Shown here: piece after piece, positions 47,901-59,900 of the stretch
Layout of the letters: each line of letters starts with the position of its first letter
How positions within the stretch are numbered: position 1 is the first letter of the stretch
Source of the DNA: Diospyros lotus
Taxonomy: Eukaryota; Streptophyta; Magnoliopsida; Ericales; Ebenaceae
Reading direction: 5' to 3'
Length of the DNA: 64,000 nucleotides
NCBI RefSeq assembly: GCF_014633365.1
Contig: NC_068347.1
Coordinates: 28,686,116 to 28,750,115 of the forward strand
The notes under the pieces: generated by a model
Databases searched by the model: none
Told to the model about the DNA's origin: nothing
The model's input: only the letters and a program-made list of their open reading frames with translations
Made by a program: the position numbers and the translations under genes

Positions 47901-50900
47901 TGACACAGATCCCTTTGATCAAATAGTGGAAGCAGCAAATCCTTTGCTTTTGGGTGAGGTCCTTTCATACCATGCCTGGATTTTACCTACTAGAACTGTT
48001 GGAGAGAGAGTCCTAACTTATGAAGAAGTCTCGGAAGAAGATAAAGAAGCTGATGCATAGCAGATAAGTCTCCAGCAGATCAAAGAAAGGGGATAAAGAT
48101 GCAGCCAAATAAAGTTCCTAAAATCTAGGAAAAATAATAAGAGTAGATAGAAGTTTTTCTTATCTTATTTTTCTGTTGTATACTAGCTCCTAAATTCTAG
48201 GATTAGATTACATTAAACCTTGTATAAGTAGGTTCCTATCTATTGAATCAATTGAGGCGAGTTCATTGATCATAAACTCGACTTGAATTTGGGGTTCTCT
48301 ACTCTAGGGACCAAATTTGTTCATGGTATGAGAGGTCGGTTTTCAGAACTGAGTATCTCGATCAAGATAGCTAGCCCTAATCCAGCAGCCATTCCTGCGA
48401 CTGATGAATCCTCTCTTGGATCAGCATCCCAATAGACGAGTATGCAGCCTACCATTATTCCGGCCAGCACCCTCTCCATGGATAGCCAAACTCTGCAAAT
48501 CACACAGCACATGCCCCTACACTCCCCAACAAAATGGGGTAGCTAAGAGAAAAAACCGTCATTTACTTGAAGTGGCTAGATCCTTGATGTTCACAAGTTC
48601 TACTCCTAATAGGTATTGGGGGGAGGCAATTCTAACAGCTGCTTACTTGATTAATAGGCTCCCAACCAAAGTTCTAAAATACCAAACACCCTTGAACAAC
48701 TTGATGACTACCTTTCCTTATGTTCGGATTCTCAATACTCTTACCCCAAAGGTGTTTGGATGTGTGGTTTATGTTTATCAAACCAGCCCAAACCGTCACA
48801 AACTAGAACCAAAGTCATTCAAGTGTATTTTCATTGGTTATTCTCCTACCCAAAAAGGATATAAATGTTATTGTCCAACATCACAAAAATTCTTTGTTTC
48901 TTGTGATGTAATATTTGATGAAACAGTCTTTTATCACACTGGTATTGCATCACCAGTGGAAGAAAGCCATTGGGATCCTACAATTTCAATGCTATCACAC
49001 TGCCTATATCATCCACTACTACTTGTGATAATCTTGCAGTTGTTTGTTCACAACCTGCAACAATTGAACCCAGCAACATTCAACCATCAGCTGCTACAAG
49101 CCCAATATCTTATCACAACCCAGATGAACTAGGAGAGACTGACCTAAGGGAAGAATTGAGTCCAGAAAAACAACTTAAAGTGTACTCAAGAAAGCCAAAA
49201 AATCCTGCTCCTCAAATCAGCCAGTTGTTGGAACCTGAGATCGGTCCAGAAAATGAAGAAAAAGGTACAGCAGCTAGCAATGATCTGGATCTACCTATTG
49301 CAGTCAGAAAAGGAGTAAGATCTTGTGTGAAATATCCCATATCAAATTATCTAAATTACTCTAAATTATCCCCACAGTTCAGGGCATTCACTGTAACTAT
49401 GGATGAAGCTTCTATTCCCAGCAATATACATGAAGCTTTGGGTGATACAAACTGGAAGAATGCTGTGATGGAAGAAATGAAGGCTTTGGACAGCAACAAT
49501 ACATGGGAACTGGTGGACAGACCAAAGAATAAAAAGATTGTAGGCTGCAAGTAGGTATTTACTGTCAAATATAAATCAGATGGGAGTATAGATCGATATA
49601 AAGCCAGGTTGGTAGCCCAAGGGTACTCTCAAACCTACAGAATAGATTATGAAGAGACGTTTGCTCCGGTTGCAAAATTAAATTCCATTAGAATACTTCT
49701 ATCCATTGCTGTTAATTTAGATTGGGAGTTATTTTAGTTTGATATTAATAATGCTTTTCTAAATGGAGAATTGGAAGAAGAGGTATATATGAAGATTCCA
49801 TCTGGTTTTGAAAACGAGGAAAGAATTGGGAAGGTATGCAAACTACACAAATCTCTCTACGGTTTGAAACAATCCCCTAGAGCATGGTTTAAAAGGTTTA
49901 GCTCAACCTTAACCAAATTTGGCTACAAGCAAGGTGAGGCTGACCATACTCTATTTATTAAACACTCAAATGGGGAAATATGCATATTGATTGTGTACGT
50001 TGACGATATAATTGTTACAGGGGATGATACTAATAAAATTGCAGCTCTAAAACAAAGATTGAAAGAAGAGTTTGTGGTAAAAGACTTGGGAAATATGAAG
50101 TATTTTTTGAGAATGGAAGTAGCAAGAAATAAAGAAGGTATTGTAATATCTCAACGAAAATATACTCTTGATCTTCTAAAAGATACATGAATGCTTGCAT
50201 GCAAACTGAGACAAACTCCACTTGAGAGGAATTGGAAGTATATGAAGAAGGATGATGATCCACTAGTAGACAAAGAAAGGTATCAAAGGTTAGTTGGAAG
50301 ATTGATTTATCTGTCTTTAACACGCCCAGATATAGCCTATTCAGTAAGCATCATAAGTCAATTTATGCATGCCCCAACTCAACAACATTTGAAGGCCGTA
50401 TACCACATTTTAGGATACCTAAAAGGCACACCAAGTAAGGGACTGTTGTTTAGAAAGACAGATGAAAGAGGGGCAGAAGGTTTTTCTGATGCGGATTGGG
50501 CAGGATCAGTGGTTGATAGTCGATCTACATCAGGTTTTTGTACAAAGCTATGGGGTAACTTAGTCACATGGAGAAGTAAAAAACAATCTGTTGTAGCAAG
50601 AAGCAGTGTTGAAACAGAATTTAGGGCAATTGCTCAAGGAGTTTGTGAATTAATTTAGGTGGTCAGATTGATGGAAGATCTACAAATGCCATTAACCAAA
50701 CCAACACAGCTCTATAGCGATAGCAAGTCAACTATAAGCATTGTTAACAACCCCGTACAACATGATAGAATAAAATATGTCAGAATTGATCGACACTTCA
50801 TCCAAAGAGAAATAGAAGATGGAGGAATACAACTTACCTATATTCCCACAACAGAACAAGAGGCAAATATACTAACTAAATCCATGGCTAGACCAGGTTT

Positions 50901-53900
50901 TGAATATCTCATCAACAAGCTAGGAATGAGAGATATCTATTCCTTAGCTTGAGGGGGGGTGTTGGAGAGAGAGTCCTAACTTATGAAGAAGTCTCGGAAG
51001 AAGATAAAGAAGCTGATGCACAGCAGATAAGTCTCCAGCAAATCAAAGAAAAGGGATAAAGATGCAGCCAAATAAAGTTCCTAAAATCTAGGAAAAATAA
51101 TAGGAGTAGATAGAAGTTTTTCTTATCTTATTTTTCTGTTGTATCCTAGCTCCTAAATTCTAGGATTAGATTACATTAAACCTTGTCTAAGTAGGTTCCT
51201 ATCTATTGAATCAATTGAGGCGAGTTCATTGATCATAAACTCGACTTGAATTTGGGGTTCCCTACTCTAGGGACCAAATTTGTTCAAGAACCAAGCCCAA
51301 CCTTGCCCAACAAATTTAAAAAAAAAAGAAAAAAAAAAAACGCAGACTTGTTACTAACCCACCATTTGGTATGTAACATCTAGTTTCTACAATCACAAAC
51401 AACTTCAGGCACTAACCGCTGCTTGGTAGCCTCTTGAATGGCACAATCCTTCCATGCATCAGCTTGAGGACACCTAATCAGCCTGATGCCTCTGCTCTTT
51501 GTGAGCCAAAGACCAGAGCGCAGGATCACTGGCTGCCCACAAATGTGCTATGTAACAAAATGGGAAATTAAATACCTTCAGAGGTGTACATTGATGCACC
51601 AAGTGACTTATATATGAACAATAACTCTGTAAGCCAGGCATTTATCATCACAGTTATCATTTGAGAACTTTGTAATCTTAATAGCCTCCACGGTAATTAC
51701 AAGCCAAGGGATGACATGATATTCACTTGATGCAATCACATATTACTATTACTAGAATGCGAAATGATTTAATAATTGTTTATTAAATAAACTTTTAGTT
51801 TTTGCGTGAAACTCTTACTCAAGGAGCTTCAAGGAAAACACAAGTTTAGCTATGGAGTAATGTGCCTCATTTATGAACCAGATAAGCACTATCAACAGTG
51901 GGCAAATCATTCTAAACTTGGATGATGAAATAAAATCCACAAAAATTTGAGGATAAGTGCATGTGCAATTTGACTATGTTCCAGTGCATGAATTCACAAT
52001 TTAAAGCACCTCCCCCCCCAACACACGCGCACACACATACACACACACAACAAAAGAATTGCATGAATTAGTGCACTTAGCTCCTCTCGGACATGAAGCA
52101 TACATAGGCATGCCACAAAATTCAATAAAGCTGCGGCATGATATCTGAAGTTTGTGTTATTAGTCAAGCAATAAAACTTAAATGGATTCCTATATCCTTT
52201 TATCTCTCCATAGAATAGCATCAATTAACCCTCGCATGACTTTACACAGCCACTGACAGCCATTAATTCTTAATCTCCTGCTTTCTTCTTTCCTTTCTGG
52301 ATCAAACAGATCGAAGTAAAAACGCAGAGAACTTGGTTGCTTTTTTTTTTTCCCCATCATAACAAAGTTATGTGAATTCAGTTAATGAAAAAGACTCACC
52401 TAAAATGATAATCAGTTCTAGCATGCTCTCCCTCTAGTTTAAACAATGTCAGAGAAAAGCCTTTTACAAAAGGCAAGTGATGATAAAACCAAGAGGAGAT
52501 TCAATCAATAGAACCAAAAGAACCAAGACATAAAGCAACAATAAAGTTCAGCCTGTATGAGGAAGCATTAAGGAAAGAACACTATCCAAGCTGGTATGCC
52601 CACTACAGACAGCTAAAAAGGTAAAACCAAGTGCACAAGGCTCCTCTGTTGCAGGCTCTGGGGAAGGTCAACCACACGCAGCCACTACAGACGGCATCCA
52701 CCACATACAAGGACCATTTGCAGGTTGCTAGGCAACAACCTACAGAAATGGTCACTGGATATAGCTGACCAGGCCTACAACAACAAATTAAACATACAAG
52801 GACATTTGCAGGTTGCTAGGGCAACAACCTACAGAAATGGTCACTAGATATAGCTGATCACAAAATAGAGACCAGGACAACAACAACAAATTGCATACAA
52901 GGACCATTTGCAGGTTACCTAGGTCAACAACCTACAGAAGTGGTCACTAGATATATCTGATCACAAAATTGAGATTAGCACATCAAGAACCAATTAGACC
53001 AAATATTCTGCACCGAGTCTTCCTTTGAAAGAAGTCATTCCATTCACTACACCAGATAGAATTCCACTGACTAACTTTCCTTGTATGCCATGTTATTCCT
53101 AGGGCAGTGACAGCCCAATCTGCAACAACCCACATTAATTACCCCAATCTAGGTCTTAATTAATAAAAATTAATGATGAGATGGCAACATAATTAAGAGG
53201 GAAATCAGTCACATTATCAAGAGAGAATTTTTTCTTAAATATGGGAAAAATTAACATATAGTCTTTCTTTATGTGCAGAGGTATGTAGATATTCATGTGT
53301 GTGTGATAGGTGCCTTATGTGAATTGACACATGTTGAGGAGGCTTGCATGGCTGCATGGGGAGGTAGATACGGTACACATTGCAGCAGCGCGCGCGCCTG
53401 TGTGTGTGTGAGAGAGAGAGAGAGGGGTGATGAGAGGTGCAGACATGCCTCCATAAATGTGCATGGCCTAAGGAGATGGTGAATGGGATGTACAAGCAGG
53501 GGAGAGGTTGTCTGCAGACTATTGGGGCAAGTGGTGCAGGCATGGTGTGCAATAAATGGTAGGTAGATTGGTTCTTTTCTACCCCACGCCAACCAGTGCC
53601 TATAAAGGGTTTAAATAGGGTGTTGGTGTGCAGGAGTTTTACCGCTTGGTGTCTGAAAGTAGCTAAGTATGAGTGATGGGGTGTCATGAGTGTGTTTGGG
53701 TACTTTGTGCTTGTGTGAGCGTGTGACTGGTGTTGTGGGCTTCATGCATAGTACTAATGTGGGTGGCCTTGCTTGCATGTCAGCAGGGAAGAAGTCTTGT
53801 GGGAGGTTATAAAAAGCTAAAAGCGCATTACAACATATTTCACTGTGAAATTATCTTCTGTACATACATGTGCGTAGCATAAGCATTTTGGCAGCTTAAA

Positions 53901-56900
53901 TGGGTTGTGATTCTTGGGAATGCTTTGATGCAATATGCATTTGATGTTGTCCTGTGTACTGTATGTGATCATACAAATTGAGTTGGCTATGTATATGAGG
54001 CCAAAGCTTGTGCATGTCAAGGCCTAAGAGCTTGCCTGGGAAGTAGTTTGTTGACCATGGGGACGAAATCAGTATTGTGTCTGCCTTGTGGCCACAAGGG
54101 TACCTGGTTGATTATATTGGCTTCATTCCATTGCATGACATGCATGTGCATGTGGCCTCACTGATCTCTCATAATTTATTGCATGTTACCCATTATCTTC
54201 ACAAGTGCCCAGGGAACACGGCAAGGGGGCAGACTAGAGGACTACCCTGAGGGGTGCACGGGCATTTAAGCATATTACTACTTGGGCTATATAACATTAT
54301 ATATAATCTTCGATAGCATGCTATTAGTGGGATCTTGGTAACTAACAAAGACAGTGTAATTAACATTTTGTACTCTTCACCATGGATGTGAGGTAGAAGT
54401 CAACATGTATCATGTATATGTATTCTTGTGCACTTTGAGGTAGATGTGAGAACATTTAATCACCGGTGATTTGAGTTGTTTTCTGTAGTGCATGCAAGGA
54501 GAGGAACCAGCAAAGGCTGGTGATGGTTTGAACATTTACAATAAGTTGATTCTAAGACTTCATGTGATGGGGAGGGTGAGATATGCAAGGATAAGGAGCA
54601 TAGAAGCCCAGGGATCAGGAAGCAAGATGTGTAAAAAGATTTAATATATATATATATATAAAGGAGGCCTGGCCAAGCATGGTTGGGTCCTACCTGCTAT
54701 GACTGGGGAGGTTGGGTAAATGAGTTTTGGAAGGGGAGAAAAAAAAAAAAAGCATACAAAGGAAGGAAGGAAACACGAGGGAAGTAGGGAACTGTAAATT
54801 AACCAAGACCCAAAAACAAATGGAAGTTCCTAATTAAGACCTAGTATCACCCAATATCCACCTGAGTGGAATGGTAGTTCACTCTTATTCCAGGCACATG
54901 CTAATGGCCAAACAATGGAGACTGCAAGTTCCCTGCTTTGCTATTCCGTTAGCAATCATCCATCACAATGATATTTGGCCAACCAAGATGATAAGATACA
55001 AGGTTGAGTCATCATTGGAATCAAGAAATAAGATAAGTTAAAAAGAAGAGGAAAAGTTTACACCCCTGTAATTTTTTTAACGTAAATCAATTTGGTTAAT
55101 GGGTAGGCAGGATCCCCAAATAATCTATAAATGTAATTTGCAGATATACAGCTCAATTCCTAAGCAATCTGGTGTCTCCCTATAAAAAAAGGAAAAGGTA
55201 AGATCCAGAATTGATGACAAATGGAGACTTAAGGCTCTGAGATAAGTTCATACAAACATAGAATGCATAATCACAATATCCTAGTCAGATATCAATTTAT
55301 GATTCAAGTATCAAAAGGAAATCACTTACATTGCGGGAAACTAGAGTTCGAAAAAAACGAACAGCAGCAGCTACAAGGTATTTTTCTCTCCTATTAGTCA
55401 GGCAGAGAACTTTATCTATCACATTATTAAGAAGAAAGTTGTGCCTGCAAAAAGAGGGGAACACATGAATACAAAAATAATCATTGACAGCAGAAGATCA
55501 AAGCCAAATGACTATTGAAGCACCACCAGTTGTTACCTTATTTTATATGGATGATGCAAAACGCAAAAGCCCAGCAGTTCACATATATTCAGAAGTATTT
55601 CTGGCTTTGCACAGATTTGATTTGAGACTTCCACTTTGTCAGCTGATTGATCAATGCTGTTTTGAGGGCATGATGATGTTATAACATCAAGTAACTGGCT
55701 GAAGTGCCTCTCATAGAAAATATCAATGATAGTATCTCTCTGCAAAAGAAAAAAGACAAAAGTTAAATGGTAAAAAGGAAGAAGTGTTTCAATGACATTA
55801 CAGAAATGCAACATTACCACAAAGAACCATATTATACAGAGAAAATTTATATAAAAGCATCTTTAATCCAAAAATTCAGAACTATACTGCAAATATAAAT
55901 AGTGAACCATGTACCTCAGGAATGGCACACCATACAGACAATAAATATAAAACCAGCATGCTCCAAAGATACATAAATGAAATGTAGCACCACAAATTTA
56001 TAAACTGGAAACTCAGAACAAATATCTCTGTGAAAAAAACCCTATATTTTCTGGTAAACAATCTATACCTGACATCCAAAGTTCAAACATATTCTAGTAG
56101 GTAGCACTGTCTCAAATGAGATATCCTGAGTATTAGACAAAGTTTGATGCATAGAAACACAAATTGTCAAGTGAAGAACAAGATTCCAAGTGTTAACCAA
56201 CATTTCCAGGCATGCAGCAACATTGAACTGATGAATTCGTTTACCCAGGAAATTTAAAATTAAAACAAGAATTTCATGCTGAGTGTTGGACGGAATTAAG
56301 GAGCCGAAGACAAGAAGACTTTCAGCTAAAAAAGGACTCTAGTAGATATGGATAAATTAGAGTAGATAATATTATATAGTGTAAATCTTGTTGTAAAGCT
56401 GGATTTAATTCCTAAGTTTTAGGAGATAGCTTTTCTATTTTTTAGGAGATAGATATTCTAAATCTTCTCCTATTTTCTAGGAGGAAGAATAGGATCCTAA
56501 GCTGTATATAAACTCCTCTCGTGAGTTCCATTAATTCATTCAAGTCTTTAATCTTTCTAAGACTTCACTGAGTTTGCTTTAAGACCTTGACACGACATTT
56601 TGTTATTGTAAAGACTTCCTCCAATATTGCAACACCCATAACATGAGTGGTGAAACACAAAAGATTGGATGATGAATAAAAGGATAGTTCAAAATGAGAA
56701 CGCATACAAAGTAGCATACAAGACAGAATTGAATAATCTTAGGACCTGTAATGGTGGTCCAGAAGAAGAATCCAAGAGACTTCGAAGAATTTCAAGAAAT
56801 TGGCAATGCATGTCATCCCCAAAATCTGTTACCATGCCCTTAACCTACAAAATCCACAAGAGCAGAAACAATAAACTTCACATCAAAGAGAGCAAAGGGA

Positions 56901-59900
56901 GAGAAACTTATCCTCCCACCCCCCCAAAAATTGGAAAAATAAATAAATAAGAGAGTGGAAGAACCAAAGAAAACAATGTTTTCAGAAGAACACTGCAAAT
57001 AAAATGGCGAGGCTAGAATTAGAAGCATATTAATTTTCTAATAATCATGGTCACAATAATAAACAGTAGCACCAAAGGAGTTAATAGATCCAAACAATAA
57101 AAGAGAAACCAGTGCACAGGAATTTACCACTAAGGCTCCATGGAGAGTCAAATATGGGCAGCATTAGCCCCACACAAGAAGAGGTTATTTCTTTGTTCTG
57201 AACCTTTGACATTTAATTCATAATAAAGTAACCTAACCCCGTATGAAACTCGCTCTAGCATGTACCAAGGCCAGCCATAAGTAAGAAGCTACAAATGCAA
57301 TAGGCAATTCCAAATTCTTACAAGATAAAGGTATGCTTCTATAAGAAACCCTATCTTCTTCCAATTTCTAAGTCTAATAGATATCCTAGGATCTAGTCTG
57401 ACAGGTTAGACTCCATTGCAATGGTAGGCTTACTTGATCTCAGCACTTTTTTTTTTTTTTCACCTCCCAGGGGAGTGGGGGTGTACTAGTGCAATGGAGT
57501 CCAACCTGTCACATCTAGGTCCCAAAACAAGGCCAAATACTACAAGGTCTTCAACACATGAATGTCCAAATGGGACAGGTGAATAGTTAGTTTGCAACAC
57601 TGGCCCGAAGGATTGAGGAACATTTTTGCAGGTATAAATCCTGTAGAACGCATTACAGGAAGCGTAGAGATAATTGTCCTAGGCATCATACCTTTTTTAT
57701 GAGGTATGAACAATAAGTCAATGCTAGGTTCTCTTTTGTCTAGTATGCCACCACCAAGAGAACAAAAGATAAAGGACAAATAGGCAGAACCACAAATGCT
57801 GAGTCACTACCGCAGTGCTCCAACTGTAGGTATTTTGGTCACTAAATTGCTAGTTGTCCAAATTGAGTTTCATTGTGGAGAACAGTAAAAAAGTAAAGAA
57901 AAATATTCAAAGAACAAAATCATGAACCCAGTATTTATGAAATGGGTGAGTAGGATGAAGATCACGTTCACAAAATTAAGTAACAGAAGAAAGGGAATTT
58001 CATATCATTGACCATAAGAACTTGAGCATGAGGTAATGGGAGAATCTGTTATAGCAGTTAAGGAATTTCCCAAGGATGCTCAGATATTTGTTATCCAAAG
58101 AAACTTGTTAGCTACTTGAAGAATCTCACAATCTTTTCCATAAGGAATTCCCAAACCACTTTTCCCTTTGCCTGTTCTTTAGCAAGACATAGGTTTGGTC
58201 CCAGCAGTGATCCTTCCTACTTTGTCTCACTATAGAATGCTAAAAGCTAGTCCATATAAACAGTTTGCCAGACTTCATATCAAGGATTATGTTATGATTC
58301 AATCAAAGCCACAATGAGTTGGACCTTTCTTTGATTTTAGCTCTATTTTAGTGCATAATTGCATATAAAGGCCATTCTATTCCTCCAAATTAACCTCTTA
58401 TTGACCCATTCACTGAACCTCCTCCAATGCATGAAGTTCCATTACAGCTACATGCACATAAAGATAAGATTGGCATTATTTAGGTGAGCAGAATTCTTTT
58501 AACACTGATGGACATATTCCACGTTTTCCTGTTCGTTGGGTGAATCCCCCAGAGTTTCCACTGTCTGATCCTACTCCACCAGAGTTAACAAGGAGCCAGC
58601 AAGATCTAACTACAGAAACAATTAGTTCTTCCCACTTTAAGCAGATAGATGTTGATGACTCACACTCTGCTACCAGTGACATGAGCCTACACAACTCGAG
58701 GATGAGTTTTTCTATAACATGGGGAGAATGGTGATAAATTAAAATTATTAAATCTTAGTGTTTGATATTAGGATATTTAGTTATTCAGATTCATTTTATT
58801 TAGATTTTAGATATTCATAAATTTTATTTATTTTGATAATATATAACTAGGGTAATTATCTTTTAGTTGGGATTTCAGACTATAAATAGGCCTATGATTA
58901 ATTAGAGATTATGCTTTGGATTGATATTAAATTCATATTGATGAATCCCCCCCCCCCTCCCCCCCCTTCTTTTCTCCCTTAAATTTTCTCTTCTTCGATC
59001 TTCCGCAAATTTCTGGCTTTTTGCATCAAACATCCTAACCAAGAACTAGCATTTCGCAAACTTGGCAAATTGTGTGTTGAAAAACCAATTTATGCTTCTC
59101 TTGCTCACAAATGAGAACATTATTACCTACTCAACCATGATGAGAAGAGATACCTCAAGTAGGAGAGTACAGATAACCTAGACTACCTGAAAACTAAAGC
59201 TAACCCTACCATCCTGTTTCGATCTTAAAGTGCCTGACTTGATTTTGGTTCATAGTTTTCGAAAACTGTTTACATGGTCCAGCTCAGCAGTTGTCCAAAG
59301 ATTTACCCAAACCAACCCAGGTGTGCATTTTCACAAGACTACATATGACCTGTTTTTGACTAGCTAGAATATATGCTTCCATGTAACATATATTCTATCT
59401 CATGCTTACATTTGTATGGGATTAAAGGCTTTCCACCAAATGTGGGTTAGATATCTCTCTCATTAAAAGAGAATATCTTGTTGAAACTTTGGACAGTGCG
59501 AGAGGAGCAACTAGACAGTCATCCAGCCACTGGTTTGCCCATAAAACCATCTAATCCTCTATTTGATTACTAAGAAGTTGGGGGAACTGAAAAATAGGAA
59601 GAAAAAAAGTATTCAATCCCCAATTACATTTCATCAGATTCCAGCTGTTTTCTGTTTCAACTCAAATCAACAAAATACTCATAAGAGAAAGCTACTTAGA
59701 AAGGGAGAGAACTTTGTTATATGATATATATCTAAAATCTAGTCTCATAAACTTGCAAATGATATATATATTGAAAGAATGTAGAATTTTATTAATGCAA
59801 CTAATATTAAGAACATTATAACCCATAAGACAACAAACCCACAAAACACTACCTAAAGTATTCAAAACAAGAGCAGAATATGAATCCCACAACCACAACC

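Noticed and set aside
52704..52985. CRISPR-like or tRNA cluster
   Set aside because: Only three contiguous diverged units, no spacers and no tRNA fold.
53235..53687. 150-codon open frame on the minus strand in PP4R3 intron 10
   Set aside because: It is His/Ser/Thr-rich from the skewed dinucleotide repeats; no domain recognised.
58540..58734. Stand-alone small gene in PP4R3 intron 7
   Set aside because: It sits between a gypsy-like pol remnant and an LTR-like end, so it is more likely the tail of that element.
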